A DNA stretch of 64,000 bases from Paenibacillus algicola (GTDB lineage Bacteria; Bacillota; Bacilli; Paenibacillales; Paenibacillaceae). A program made the translations under genes and the position numbers. Below are positions 18,417 to 27,110 of this stretch, piece by piece. The stretch lies in contig NZ_CP040396.1 of assembly GCF_005577435.1 (NCBI RefSeq), forward strand, positions 4,109,001 through 4,173,000. Direction: 5' to 3'. Within the stretch, counting starts at the first letter, position 1, and every line of letters begins with the position of its first letter. The notes beneath the pieces are model-generated. The model was not told the origin of the DNA. It did not search any database and was given only the letters and a program-made list of their open reading frames with translations.

Positions 18417-18617
18417 TTAAGGTGCAAATACCAGGTCATACACATGCTTCCAGGTTTCCCATTGCAGCGCATCACTCAGCTCTCCGCCGCCCAAAACGAC
18501 ATAGCCAACCACCATGCCTCCGGCAAGCGCCAGGAGCAGCATCAAGGGAACGATGATGCGGCGTGCAATTTTCCACCCGGAGGCCTTGCGGCGCTTGGGC
18601 TCGCTTGCTTCACTCAC
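18417..18617 (-). CDS. EpuA-like small membrane protein
   Basis: A 66-residue protein with a basic N-terminal half (EPKRRKASGWKIARR), one membrane helix (about residues 22-44) and a short extracytoplasmic tail. This family (Pfam EpuA) is often labelled DNA-directed RNA polymerase subunit beta, which is misleading. GTG start, with AGGTGAT overlapping the flhP stop region, so it is co-translated with flhP. Function is unknown. Confidence 0.8.
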   Translation of the reverse strand: MSEASEPKRRKASGWKIARRIIVPLMLLLALAGGMVVGYVVLGGGELSDALQWETWKHVYDLVFAP

Positions 18618-18628
18618 GGTATAATCAC

Positions 18629-19435
18629 CTATCCTCGCATTGTGTTGGCAAGGTTCATCATGGTATCGCTGGAGCTCAGGGCTCGCGCGGATAGCTGATA
18701 GGCCCGCTGGACCTCCATCATTTTCATCATCTGATCAGATAAATCTACATTGGACTGCTCCAGAAAACCGGAACGCACCTGCGACAAATTCTGGCCTGCA
18801 GGACCGAACACTTCATCCTCCGTCAGGCCGCCGCGCAGCATGAACAGGTTGCCATCCATCTGCACCAGACCTTCCGGACGATCCAGCTCCGCAATCTTCA
18901 GCACCTGTCCCTGAACTCTGCCGGCTGGCGTCTCAATCCAGATCTGGCCGCCGGCATCCACAGCGATTGCTGCGCCTTGCGGCAGTGAGATTGGCTCGTT
19001 ATTCTGATCCAGCACGAAATAGCCCTGATTGTTGACCAGCTGAACGCGTCCCTCATTCTCAGGGTCTGGGGAGACGTGAAATCCGCCCTCGCGCGTATAT
19101 GCAATATTCTCGCCGCTTCGGACAGCGAACATGCCACGGCCCTCAATGCCAAGATCCAGCGGATTGCCGGTTTCCTTCAGAACGCCCTGCTCCATATTCT
19201 GCTCCACCGTGGACAGCTTCATGCCGAAGCCGATATTGTAGCCCGGAGGCGTCACACGCCCGGAGAGCTTGAAATCCTTATGGTGCTGCTGCACCCGGTT
19301 CAGCACATCCTCAAACACAGCATCCTTGCTCTTGTAGCCCGTTGTGTTTGCATTTGCAATATTGTCCGCGATCACATCCAGCTTCTGCTGCATGCTGTTC
19401 ATGGATACCATGGCGCTGATCATGGAGTTATTCAT
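18629..19435 (-). CDS. flhP: Flagellar hook-basal body protein FlhP
   Basis: Rod/hook-type protein of the flagellar axis, FlgG/FlgF family, 268 residues. The N-terminal rod signature (LDVIADNIANANTTGYKSKDAVFEDVL) and the C-terminal SNVDLSDQMMKMMEVQRAYQ block are complete, so both axial coiled-coil ends are present. GGGAGGG lies upstream of the ATG. It is the second gene after flhO (33-base gap) and presumably uses the sigma-D-like promoter at 20417-20444. Confidence 0.94.
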   Translation of the reverse strand: MNNSMISAMVSMNSMQQKLDVIADNIANANTTGYKSKDAVFEDVLNRVQQHHKDFKLSGRVTPPGYNIGFGMKLSTVEQNMEQGVLKETGNPLDLGIEGRGMFAVRSGENIAYTREGGFHVSPDPENEGRVQLVNNQGYFVLDQNNEPISLPQGAAIAVDAGGQIWIETPAGRVQGQVLKIAELDRPEGLVQMDGNLFMLRGGLTEDEVFGPAGQNLSQVRSGFLEQSNVDLSDQMMKMMEVQRAYQLSARALSSSDTMMNLANTMRG

Positions 19436-19468
19436 CGCTTTCCCTCCCGATGGGTGTCATGTAGACAG

Positions 19469-20344
19469 TTAGACTCTGCCAATTTCGTTCACGGCCTTTT
19501 CCAGCGATCTGTCATAGAATTGAACGACCTTCTGATTGGTTTCGTAGGCCCGAAGGGCCGCTGTCAGCTCGACCATGGATTTCGATGCATCCACGTTGGA
19601 GGCTTCAATATAGCCCTGCCGGATGATAACATTATCGCCCGCCGCGAGCATTCGGAAGCCATCCTCGTTATTCAGCCGATACAGGCCGTTGCCTTCCTTC
19701 ACCAGATCATTTGGAGCAGACACGACCGCAACGCCCAGCGTCTGTCCCGTCGGGTTTCCGGCTCCATCCAAAATAAATCCTTGCTCATTCACTGTAAGGT
19801 CCGCCGCTCCGCCTGTCAATACAATGGGCTGATTGTCCGCGCCCAGCACCTGAAACCCGGCTGACGTCAGAACCTGACCTTCCGGCCCTACCCGAAACTC
19901 GCCGCTGCGGGTGTAGCGCAGATTTCCGTTATTGTCCTGCACCGTAAAGAAGGCTTGGGGGCGATAGGTTACCTCGCCATCTTCGCCAACATGCCTGCCC
20001 GATCCGTCAAAGACCATGCCAAGGCCTGTATCCTCATCAATGACGTTCAGCTCTGATACAATTGCAAAATCAGAGGCTTGTCCCGTTTCTCGGAGATCGC
20101 CCTGCAGGTGCAGCGCGATGCTCTCCTCTGCGAATACGCCTGTGTTCAGCTTGCCGATTACATGCCTCGGATTGCCAGGCTCCCCGCCAATCATGGACAC
20201 CAGCACTTCCGGGAATGAACGGATCACCGTATCATTCTGCTTATACCCGGCGGTGTTCACATTTGATATATTCTGCGTTACTGTATCATGACGCCGCTGC
20301 TGGGTCACCATTCCGGCCGCCGCATTATATAAACCTCTCAGCAC
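19469..20344 (-). CDS. flhO: Flagellar hook-basal body protein FlhO
   Basis: Rod/hook-type flagellar axial protein, paralogue of FlhP, 291 residues. It begins MLRGLYNAAAGMVTQQRRHD, has the TQNISNVNTAGYKQNDTV rod motif, and ends with SNVDASKSMVELTAALRAYETNQKVVQ. I chose GTG at 20344, because AGGAAGGGAA lies about nine bases ahead; the longer frame has no ribosome binding site. It precedes flhP and follows mbl, as in B. subtilis. Confidence 0.93.
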   Translation of the reverse strand: MLRGLYNAAAGMVTQQRRHDTVTQNISNVNTAGYKQNDTVIRSFPEVLVSMIGGEPGNPRHVIGKLNTGVFAEESIALHLQGDLRETGQASDFAIVSELNVIDEDTGLGMVFDGSGRHVGEDGEVTYRPQAFFTVQDNNGNLRYTRSGEFRVGPEGQVLTSAGFQVLGADNQPIVLTGGAADLTVNEQGFILDGAGNPTGQTLGVAVVSAPNDLVKEGNGLYRLNNEDGFRMLAAGDNVIIRQGYIEASNVDASKSMVELTAALRAYETNQKVVQFYDRSLEKAVNEIGRV

Positions 20345-20416
20345 ATCAAGCACTTCCCTTCCTGATCCAAGCGATAACAAGCAAACTCTATCCGTCAGCA
20401 AACTTCCTATCCTTAT

Positions 20417-20444
20417 ATATCGGAAGATTAGAACTTTTTCTTTA
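20417..20444 (-). promoter_or_regulatory. Sigma-D-like promoter of flhO-flhP
   Basis: Minus-strand TAAA, 16 bases, TCCGATAT, close to the flagellar consensus TAAA-N15-GCCGATAA. It overlaps the 3' end of mbl, about 65 bases before flhO. Confidence 0.6.
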
Positions 20445-21429
20445 CGACTTTATCCAAATGATCCAGCATCATGCCCGTACCCTTTACCACACAGTGCATC
20501 GGGTCTTCCGCGACGAGCACCGGGACGCGAAGCTCCTCCATTAACAGCTCGTCCACGCCGTGAAGCAGCGCGCCGCCGCCGGTCAGGATAACGCCCCGGT
20601 CAATAATATCCGCTGACAGCTCCGGTGGTGTCCGCTCCAGCACCTGCTTGGCCGCTGTAACAATGGCAGACATGGGATCTAACAGCGCTTCCTGAATTTC
20701 GGCCGAGGTGACGGTAATGGTCAGCGGGAGGCCCGATACCATATCGCGCCCGCGGATGTCCATCTCCTCAATCCGGCCGCCGGGCCGCACGGTTCCGATC
20801 GACATCTTGAGCTCCTCCGACGTCCGTTCCCCGATCAGCAATTTATATTTATGCTTGATGTACTTGATAATCGCCTCGTCGAACTTGTCCCCCGCCATTT
20901 TGAGCGAAGAGGAAGTGACGATATCGCCCATGGACAGGACGGCCACATCCGTCGTGCCCCCTCCGATATCCACTACCATATTGCCGCTGGGCTGAAAAAT
21001 ATCCATGCCTGCCCCGATGGCAGCAGCCTTCGGCTCTTCCTCCAGGAACACATCCTTTGCCCCGCTGCGCTCGGCCGCTTCCCGGATCGACTTCTGCTCT
21101 ACGGATGTAATATTCGTAGGCGCACAGATCAGAATACGGGGGCGGCTGTGCCAGCTTCGGGCGCCAACGCGGTCGATAAAGTACCTCAGCATGCTTTCCG
21201 TAATGTCAAAATCGGCGATAACCCCGTCCCTCAGCGGGCGGATCGCCGTAATGTTGCCGGGGGTGCGGCCTACCATACGCCGTGCTGCCTCCCCGACGGC
21301 AAGGACTCGCCGATTCTCGCTTTCGATCGCCACGACAGAGGGCTCATTCAAGACGACACCTCTGCCCTTGACGTGGATTAATACGTTCGCTGTTCCGAGA
21401 TCGATCCCGATATCCTTGCTAAACATCAT
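20428..21429 (-). CDS. mbl: Rod-shape protein Mbl (MreB family)
   Basis: Actin-like cytoskeletal ATPase that guides lateral wall synthesis. The 333-residue sequence has the phosphate loops DIGIDLGTANVLIHVKG and VVDIGGGTTDVAVLS and the adenosine motif GVILTGGGALLHGVDEL. Context (spoIIID upstream, flhO downstream) identifies it as Mbl rather than MreB. Two adjacent ATG codons follow GGGGG; either could be used. Confidence 0.95.
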   Translation of the reverse strand: MMFSKDIGIDLGTANVLIHVKGRGVVLNEPSVVAIESENRRVLAVGEAARRMVGRTPGNITAIRPLRDGVIADFDITESMLRYFIDRVGARSWHSRPRILICAPTNITSVEQKSIREAAERSGAKDVFLEEEPKAAAIGAGMDIFQPSGNMVVDIGGGTTDVAVLSMGDIVTSSSLKMAGDKFDEAIIKYIKHKYKLLIGERTSEELKMSIGTVRPGGRIEEMDIRGRDMVSGLPLTITVTSAEIQEALLDPMSAIVTAAKQVLERTPPELSADIIDRGVILTGGGALLHGVDELLMEELRVPVLVAEDPMHCVVKGTGMMLDHLDKVVKKKF

Positions 21430-21641
21430 GAAAAGCCCCCAAAGTGTTATTTTATGATAAAAGTGTACCGGTTATCGGTAGTAGTAATAGAATTTGCGGC
21501 ATTAACAAACTGACATATAACGACATTTCCGGTGAAAAACCGGCACAGCCCGGGATAAAATCGTCGATCTTATACCAGCTTTTAACATATCATACTTTAG
21601 GGGAGGGATTCAACGCCATTTTCGCGACCTTTGACCTATAA

Positions 21642-21929
21642 TCAGGATTTAGCAGAAATCACAGGCTCGCGGGAACCGGAGGCCGTTTTTTTGTACTTGA
21701 TCTTGGTCGCTTCGCCGCCCCGGAGATGGCGGATGGACTTGTGGTACTCCAAGATATGCTTAACCTGATCCGCCAGGTCCGGGTTGATCTCCGGCAGACG
21801 CTCGGTTAAATCCTTATGCACCGTGCTTTTTGACACGCCAAACTCTTTGGCAATCGTTCGGACTGTATGCCTGGTTTCCACGATGCAGCGTCCGATTTTA
21901 ATGGTCCGCTCTTTGATGTAATCGTGCAC
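21642..21929 (-). CDS. spoIIID: Sporulation transcription factor SpoIIID
   Basis: Mother-cell DNA-binding protein that activates and represses sigma-E- and sigma-K-dependent genes. The 95-residue product contains one helix-turn-helix (TVRTIAKEFGVSKSTVHKDL, about residues 23-42) and a basic C-terminal region, as in B. subtilis. GTG start, AGGGAGG seven bases upstream. A good sigma-E-like promoter is at 21965-21992. The 21430-21641 gap downstream holds a weak CCGGT/ACCGG hairpin and no gene. Confidence 0.97.
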   Translation of the reverse strand: MHDYIKERTIKIGRCIVETRHTVRTIAKEFGVSKSTVHKDLTERLPEINPDLADQVKHILEYHKSIRHLRGGEATKIKYKKTASGSREPVISAKS

Positions 21930-21964
21930 GCTCCCGCCTCCCTACTGTGTGGATAGTTTGGTAC

Positions 21965-21992
21965 ATTATATGAGTGGCATGACGGGATATTC
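21965..21992 (-). promoter_or_regulatory. Sigma-E-like promoter of spoIIID
   Basis: Minus-strand GAATATC (6/7 to KMATATT), 13 bases, CATATAAT (7/8 to CATACAMT). spoIIID is a known sigma-E gene in B. subtilis. Confidence 0.7.
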
Positions 21993-22124
21993 GCGGTTTC
22001 ACGGGGTGACAAGCTGCGCGGGGCCCAATTATTTTGCGGACATGCCGGCTGGGCTGCTTCTCGCAGAGGCAGGGGCGCGCTGACACGCTGGAGCAGCGGC
22101 AGCCTGTACAGCCCTTGCCACAGC

Positions 22125-22156
22125 ACAAAAAAAGCGGGGGAACAAGCCCCCGCTTT
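22125..22156 (-). terminator. spoIIQ terminator
   Basis: Minus-strand AAAGCGGGGG-CTTGTT-CCCCCGCTTT followed by TTTTG. Confidence 0.9.
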
Positions 22157-22202
22157 CCTCTTGTCCATCCGGCAGCGCACGGCCTGCCAAGGCTGGTCGG
22201 TA

Positions 22203-22937
22203 TTATTTTTTGCTGAACAGTGTTTCCGGGTTCACGAGATTACCGGCCTGATACACTTCGAAGTGCAGATGGTTGCCGAGATCCTTCTCGAACTCGCTGC
22301 GTCCGGCCTGGCCGATCACATCGCCCTGCTTCACTTCGCTGCCTTCTTCAACCGCGGCACCGCTAAGGCTCTGGTATACGGTTTTCAGCTCACCGGCATG
22401 GGTAATTTCGACTACGGTTCCGTTTACGGGATGCTCTTCTACCCGGGTAACCTGACCGCTTTGTACAGCTTGTACATCAAAAGGCTTGTTGTCCTGGCGC
22501 GCCAGGTCGATACCGGTGTTCGGTGTAAACGTGTCATTGTACTGAACCATCGCTGCCGCATGCTCTTCTTCCGGAGCTTCTGCATCAAAGAACGATTTGA
22601 CGATGACCGCTTCCGCTTGATCGGCGGCCGGCCAAATCATGTTCTCCGCACTGGCAATCACTTCTACCGCTTCCCCGTCCTTGCCTTCCGCAGCCGTTGT
22701 CGTTCCTGCGCCTTGAGCGTCATTCACGGCGTTCTGCGGGTTCAGCGGTTGCTGGTCGGTGTCCTGGTAGACCCACACGAGGGTTAGTATAATTGCCGCT
22801 GCTGCTACATAAGCTGCCGGGAACACCCACCGTCTGGACAACATTTTTTTCCACGAAGACGGCGCTTGAGCCGGCTCTCCCTGTGCAGTTTTGGGAGCTT
22901 CTTCGCGGTTTGGAGCATTTTTGTTTGATTCATTCAT
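22203..22937 (-). CDS. spoIIQ: SpoIIQ-type LytM/M23 domain protein
   Basis: Forespore membrane protein that meets SpoIIIAH across the septum to form the engulfment zipper and feeding channel. It has one membrane helix (about residues 35-55), a linker, and a C-terminal LytM domain. The domain keeps GIDLA and GNHLHFEV, but the first zinc-ligand position, normally His before TGID or PGID, is Asn (NTGID), so it is probably not an active endopeptidase. The ATG at 22937 is preferred, seven bases after GAGGTG. A sigma-F-like promoter lies directly upstream; spoIID precedes it, as in B. subtilis. Confidence 0.93.
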   Translation of the reverse strand: MNESNKNAPNREEAPKTAQGEPAQAPSSWKKMLSRRWVFPAAYVAAAAIILTLVWVYQDTDQQPLNPQNAVNDAQGAGTTTAAEGKDGEAVEVIASAENMIWPAADQAEAVIVKSFFDAEAPEEEHAAAMVQYNDTFTPNTGIDLARQDNKPFDVQAVQSGQVTRVEEHPVNGTVVEITHAGELKTVYQSLSGAAVEEGSEVKQGDVIGQAGRSEFEKDLGNHLHFEVYQAGNLVNPETLFSKK

Positions 22938-22956
22938 TTGCAATCACCTCAGTAAC

Positions 22957-22985
22957 CATTGTTACCGGGGTGTTTTCTTTTATAC
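22957..22985 (-). promoter_or_regulatory. Sigma-F-like promoter of spoIIQ
   Basis: Minus-strand GTATA, 14 bases, GGTAACAATG. The -10 fits GGNRANAHTR at every position; the spacer is one base shorter than usual. Confidence 0.7.
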
Positions 22986-22997
22986 GTGGGCTATCTA

Positions 22998-24464
22998 TTA
23001 TTTTTTCGAGGGCAGTAGTTTATCAGTTTCAGCAAAAGAAATGCCTGTGTAGTAGTGGCTCAGAATCTCTTTCGCCAGGTAGCCTTCGCGCGCCATCCCC
23101 TCTGCACCGTACTGGCTCATGCCCACACCATGCCCGAAGCCATAGGTCGTAATGATGACCTCCTCCCCGCGCAGCTCAAGATCGAATTGACTGGAGCGCA
23201 GATCCAGCCTCTCGCGGATTTCCCGGCCGGTAAAGGCTTGACCGCCCAGCAGCGCCTGCTTGATCCTCCCGCCCTCCGTGTAGGCAGTGACCTTGAAAAA
23301 GCTCGCGCTGCCCTCTCCCGACTTCGACACCGGAACCGCGGCACTGGCCAATCCCAGCTGATTCACAAGCTCCTTGCGCTTCATCGTGACGACCGTCTTG
23401 TATTTCGGCGAAACTTCCAGATCCCATGGGCTCTCTACGCTTCGGAGATAGGGAAAGGCGTTACTCCAGTAGTCTTCTGAATTCTCGGTATACCCATTAC
23501 TGGTGGAGAAAAAAGAAGCAGTGATCGGCTCCCCCTCATACGTCATCACGATGCCTCGCGTGTCATTCACGGCTTGTTGAATCTTGTCCAGCTCCGGCTG
23601 CTTGCCGCCTGCCTTCCATTCCTTCTCCAGCATGTCCCGGGAAATATAGGCCTGGTGCGCCACCGTGTCGGTGACCAGAGCCTTGTCCCCCGGGACTCCG
23701 CTGGTATCACCGCTGCGCAGGCGCTGCACGATATAGGTGCGGGCGGCGATCGCCTGAGCCTTTAAGGCCTCGAGCTGGAACGCCGCCGGCATTTCGGCGG
23801 CGACGACGCCGACGAGGTAGCGCTCCAGCGGGAGCTGCTCCACCGTGTCCGTCCCCGACAGGTAGACGGACACGGTCGGCTCTTCCGCCGCCTTCGGCAT
23901 GGCGGAAGGGGCGGCGGGCGCCGGCCCGGGCGCGGGCGGTGCGGGCTGGTGGGTGCCCCCCGGGGCAACCACCAGCAGCGGCAGCGCCAGCGCGAGGGCC
24001 AGCAGGCCCGCCAGGGCCCACGCAGCGGGGTGCAGCTGCACCCGCTGCGGGCGGGCCGGGCGCCGCGCGGCGCGGCCGCGGCGCCATGGGCGCGGGAGGC
24101 GCGCACGGGACGTGCGTGCGGGGCTCCCGCGCAGCGCGCCGCCAGGCGCAGCCGCGGCCGCGCCCGGCACGGGCAGCGGCGCCGCCTCCGCTGCGCGGGC
24201 CCGCGCGCTGCCTTGCTCTGCCCTTGCCGTCCCGTGCTTCGCCGCCACTCTCGTGCCCGCGCTCGGCCGCCCCGGCTCTCTCGCCGCCCCGTGCTCCCCA
24301 GCGGAACCGCCCGGGAAGCTCCACGTAATCATAGGCTGCGGCTCTGCCATCTGCTCCTGCTCATGCTTATGCTCGCCCTCTCCTGCCTCTCTTGTATCTA
24401 TGGCAGCGTCGCTGCCGCGCTGAGCCGGGATCGAAACTTGAATACGAACCTTGGAATCTTTCAT
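22998..24464 (-). CDS. spoIID: SpoIID, with a long low-complexity N-terminal extension
   Basis: Lytic transglycosylase of the SpoIIDMP engulfment machine. The C-terminal two thirds are canonical: VAAEMPAAFQLEALKAQAIA with the catalytic Glu, and GFGHGVGMSQYGAEGMA. The protein is 488 residues against about 343 in B. subtilis. The surplus is mostly an Ala/Arg/Gly/Pro-rich cytoplasmic region (about residues 51-143) before the membrane helix (about 148-167) and an Ala/Pro linker after it (168-195). The DNA there (about 23880-24314) is extremely G+C-rich. The start is well supported by AGGAGG nine bases upstream. A CATACATA near 24530 resembles a sigma-E -10, without a clear -35. Confidence 0.94.
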   Translation of the reverse strand: MKDSKVRIQVSIPAQRGSDAAIDTREAGEGEHKHEQEQMAEPQPMITWSFPGGSAGEHGAAREPGRPSAGTRVAAKHGTARAEQGSARARAAEAAPLPVPGAAAAAPGGALRGSPARTSRARLPRPWRRGRAARRPARPQRVQLHPAAWALAGLLALALALPLLVVAPGGTHQPAPPAPGPAPAAPSAMPKAAEEPTVSVYLSGTDTVEQLPLERYLVGVVAAEMPAAFQLEALKAQAIAARTYIVQRLRSGDTSGVPGDKALVTDTVAHQAYISRDMLEKEWKAGGKQPELDKIQQAVNDTRGIVMTYEGEPITASFFSTSNGYTENSEDYWSNAFPYLRSVESPWDLEVSPKYKTVVTMKRKELVNQLGLASAAVPVSKSGEGSASFFKVTAYTEGGRIKQALLGGQAFTGREIRERLDLRSSQFDLELRGEEVIITTYGFGHGVGMSQYGAEGMAREGYLAKEILSHYYTGISFAETDKLLPSKK

Positions 24465-24597
24465 TCTGCTCTCCCTCCTGAATCCCTAAGCTTTCACGCC
24501 AAGTGCGTCCATATTTTTGAATTGATATATATGTATGAGAGAGTAACAGATGATAGAACCGGATCCGAACGTAGTGTGCTCCCTAGCATTCCCTAGA

Positions 24598-24655
24598 AAC
24601 AAACAAAGACATGGCGGTACCGGGAACAGCTTCCTGGTATCACCATGTCTTTGTT
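24598..24655 (-). terminator. murA terminator
   Basis: Minus-strand AACAAAGACATGG...CCATGTCTTTGTT long stem with an inner TACC/GGTA extension, then TGTTT. Confidence 0.85.
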
Positions 24656-24747
24656 CATGTTACTTCTATCGCAGGCTGTTATTTCTAAGCAGCAGCTTCT
24701 CCCCCGGCTTCATCCGCCGTTTTAAGAGAACTCTAGAAGTCGTTTCC

Positions 24748-26094
24748 TTACACCCAGCTTGGCTGAACCTTGAACACCTTCGTGTCTTCGGTTTCTGCAA
24801 CAGCCGGCTTCGCCGTCTCCTGTGTGCTGCGCTCTTCTGTCGAAATACGCCAGATGTCTGCGCCAAGACCGGACAGCTTCTCTGCCAGATTCACATAGCC
24901 GCGATCAATATGATGCGTACCTGTGACCTCTGTCGTTCCTTCAGCCACCAATCCAGCCATAATCAAGGCTGCGCCTGCGCGAAGGTCCGTTGCGCATACC
25001 TTTGCTCCGGTCAGCTTGGCGTCTCCTGTTACGATGGAGGAGCGTCCTTCAATCTTGATTTCCGCATTCATAAGCTGGAATTCTTCCACATGCATGAAGC
25101 GGTTCTCAAAAACGGTCTCCGTAACCACACTGGTTCCCTTGGATTTCAGCAGCAGCGCCATCATCTGGGACTGCATATCGGTCGGAAAGCCCGGGTATGG
25201 GAGAGTTTTCACATCCACAGCCTTCAGCGGCTTGTCGGCAATCACCCGGATCCCGTTCTCATCCGGCTGTACCGTCACACCCATTTCCTCCATCTTCGCA
25301 ATCAAAGAGCCCAAATGGTCCGCAATCGCACCTTCCACATACACATCTCCACCCGTAATGGCGGCAGCCGCCATGAAGGTCCCGGCTTCAATCCGGTCCG
25401 GAATGACATGATGCTTCACGCCGTGCAGCTTCTCTACACCTTCGATCCGAATGACCCCGGTGCCTGCACCGCGAACCACAGCGCCCATTCCGTTCAGGTA
25501 GTTCGCCAAATCGACAATTTCCGGCTCTTTCGCCGCATTTTCGATCGTGGTTACGCCTTCAGCCAGCGTAGCCGCCATCATGATGTTCTGGGTTGCGCCT
25601 ACGCTGGCAACATCCAGATATATTTTTGCACCGCGCAGTCTTCCATTGCTCTTGGCTTCAATGAATCCCTGGCCCAAGCTGATCTCTGCACCCAATGCTT
25701 CAAAGCCCTTCAAATGCTGGTCAATCGGTCTGGTCCCGATGGCACAGCCACCCGGCAGAGAAATCTTCGTGCTGCCACAGCGAGCAAGCAAAGGTCCCAT
25801 CACCAGGAACGAGGCACGCATTTTCCGCACCCATTCATACGGTGCTTCACATGTGGAGATGTTCTCCGCGTTCACGGTGATCACATCATCCTTATATGTA
25901 ACTGCAGCCCCTAAAGATTCCAACACCTTGCTAATGGTCATCACATCGTCAAGAGGAGGGGCGTCAATAATGACACTTTCTCCTTCTTCCCCGAGAAGAG
26001 AGGCGGCGATGATCGGAAGAACTGAATTCTTTGCTCCGCTGACTTTGACACTTCCGGCCAGTCTTTTGCCACCGCGGACGATAAATTTGCTCAT
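24748..26094 (-). CDS. murA: UDP-GlcNAc 1-carboxyvinyltransferase
   Basis: First committed step of peptidoglycan synthesis: transfers enolpyruvate from PEP to UDP-GlcNAc. The 448-residue EPSP-synthase-fold protein has the GAKNSVLPI substrate motif and the catalytic cysteine in [15 protein letters not shown], so it should be fosfomycin-sensitive. The canonical end (GLGADIWRI) is followed by a hydrophilic tail of about 33 residues not usual for the family. The ATG at 26094 follows GGAGGG; upstream in-frame codons lack a site. Monocistronic by promoter and terminator; spoIID is the next gene, as in B. subtilis murAA. Confidence 0.96.
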   Translation of the reverse strand: MSKFIVRGGKRLAGSVKVSGAKNSVLPIIAASLLGEEGESVIIDAPPLDDVMTISKVLESLGAAVTYKDDVITVNAENISTCEAPYEWVRKMRASFLVMGPLLARCGSTKISLPGGCAIGTRPIDQHLKGFEALGAEISLGQGFIEAKSNGRLRGAKIYLDVASVGATQNIMMAATLAEGVTTIENAAKEPEIVDLANYLNGMGAVVRGAGTGVIRIEGVEKLHGVKHHVIPDRIEAGTFMAAAAITGGDVYVEGAIADHLGSLIAKMEEMGVTVQPDENGIRVIADKPLKAVDVKTLPYPGFPTDMQSQMMALLLKSKGTSVVTETVFENRFMHVEEFQLMNAEIKIEGRSSIVTGDAKLTGAKVCATDLRAGAALIMAGLVAEGTTEVTGTHHIDRGYVNLAEKLSGLGADIWRISTEERSTQETAKPAVAETEDTKVFKVQPSWV

Positions 26095-26127
26095 CTTGGT
26101 TTCCCTCCGCGTCCATAAATTCTGATT

Positions 26128-26156
26128 ATCATACATTCTTATCAATGACGTTACAA
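26128..26156 (-). promoter_or_regulatory. murA sigma-A promoter
   Basis: Minus-strand TTGTAA, 17 bases, TATGAT, 34 bases upstream of the murA start codon. Confidence 0.7.
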
Positions 26157-26564
26157 ATACCTGCTAAATTTCCAACTTACATCTTACCATTGCCATTTCC
26201 AGACGTACAAGGTTACCAAGGACTATTTCCCATACACTTCGTCCCGTCCGATGATCTGTTTCTACGATTATCCAACTGACCCCTGTCTACATCCTTAAAC
26301 ACATTTCAATTCCTCTAACAAGCATTTCAATACATTAGTTGTATGCGACATAGACCTCAAAAGGTTCCCACGCGTTATTCCTGACCTGTCATTTCATTCA
26401 GGAGCGGGTGAACGTTTTAGTTCAGAAGTCATGTTCGTCCGCCCGATTATTATGCTTATTGTCATTGTTAACATAATAATTCACGTTTATTCGACATCTG
26501 TCTCAGGCAGCCTATCAGACTTATAACCAATCAAGACCCCGTTAAAACACAGCTAGCAATAAAC
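26157..26564. other. Gene-free interval between DUF1146 and murA
   Basis: About 400 A+T-rich bases with no plausible reading frame. The only structures I see are the 9-bp inverted repeat at 26447-26481 and a CCTGA/TCAGG pair near 26379-26403. No terminator with a T-run is obvious for DUF1146. Confidence 0.5.
26447..26481. repeat. 9-bp inverted repeat, 17-base loop
   Basis: ATTATTATG ... CATAATAAT, perfect arms. Could be a weak hairpin at the end of the DUF1146 transcript or a protein-binding site. Confidence 0.45.
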
Positions 26565-26822
26565 CTAAAAAATATATCGGATCATTTGGCTCCAAATCAA
26601 ATAGTCATTGAGAAATTCAGCTACAAAACGACCCAGCACTACAGCTAGCAGCACATGCAGCAGCCTTCCTTGGGGACTTTTGGGATTTCGGATCACCAAA
26701 TCCAGTTTTAATGTTTGTAATGCCCACCATGCCAGTGCAATGCATAAGAGCGATACGGTGATGGAGATAAGTCCGCTTACGCCTACCGCACTGTCTACGG
26801 CACTTGAAATGTCTTGATTCAT
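26565..26822 (-). CDS. DUF1146 (YwzB-like) membrane protein
   Basis: An 85-residue protein with two hydrophobic helices (about residues 16-36 and 55-75) and the basic loop IRNPKSPQGR between them. The DUF1146 family sits next to the atp operon and murA in many Bacillales, as here, but has no known function. GGAGGAGGG precedes the ATG. It lies behind the atp operon terminators, so it is probably transcribed separately. Confidence 0.85.
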   Translation of the reverse strand: MNQDISSAVDSAVGVSGLISITVSLLCIALAWWALQTLKLDLVIRNPKSPQGRLLHVLLAVVLGRFVAEFLNDYLIWSQMIRYIF

Positions 26823-26929
26823 ATTCCCTCCTCCAGGCTCAGATGTTAGGCCCGAAAAGGACCGACTTCTCTATCATACTTGGCAAAGCCTGAAGAATCC
26901 ACCCCTATATCCCACCATTTCCTCGGAAA

Positions 26930-26956
26930 TAAAAAAAAATGATCACTTATGGTCAT
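26930..26956 (-). terminator. Second terminator-like hairpin after the atp operon
   Basis: Minus-strand ATGACCA-TAAG-TGATCAT (one mismatch) followed by nine T in a row. A backup for the stronger hairpin at 27051-27089. Confidence 0.55.
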
Positions 26957-27050
26957 TTTCATGAACTTTTTCATGACTTATGGCCCTAAACCGCGCTATA
27001 TCAGGATTCATCGCTCTTTTTACTTTGAAAACGCCAAGATTTTTTCCAAT

Positions 27051-27089
27051 GAAAAAAGCGATTCGGCTGCTTGCACAGCTGAATCGCTT
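27051..27089 (-). terminator. atp operon terminator
   Basis: Minus-strand AAGCGATTCAGCTG...CAGCCGAATCGCTT followed by TTTTTC, 20 bases after atpC. Confidence 0.9.
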
Positions 27090-27110
27090 CTTTAGTGACT
27101 ATGATAAATC

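Noticed and set aside
23707..24423. Several Arg/Ala-rich frames overlapping the spoIID G+C spike
   Set aside because: All frames are open there because stop codons are rare in very G+C-rich DNA; only the spoIID frame continues into conserved sequence.
24500..24560. Sigma-E promoter of spoIID
   Set aside because: A CATACATA is present, but no acceptable -35 at 13-15 bases; not strong enough to list.
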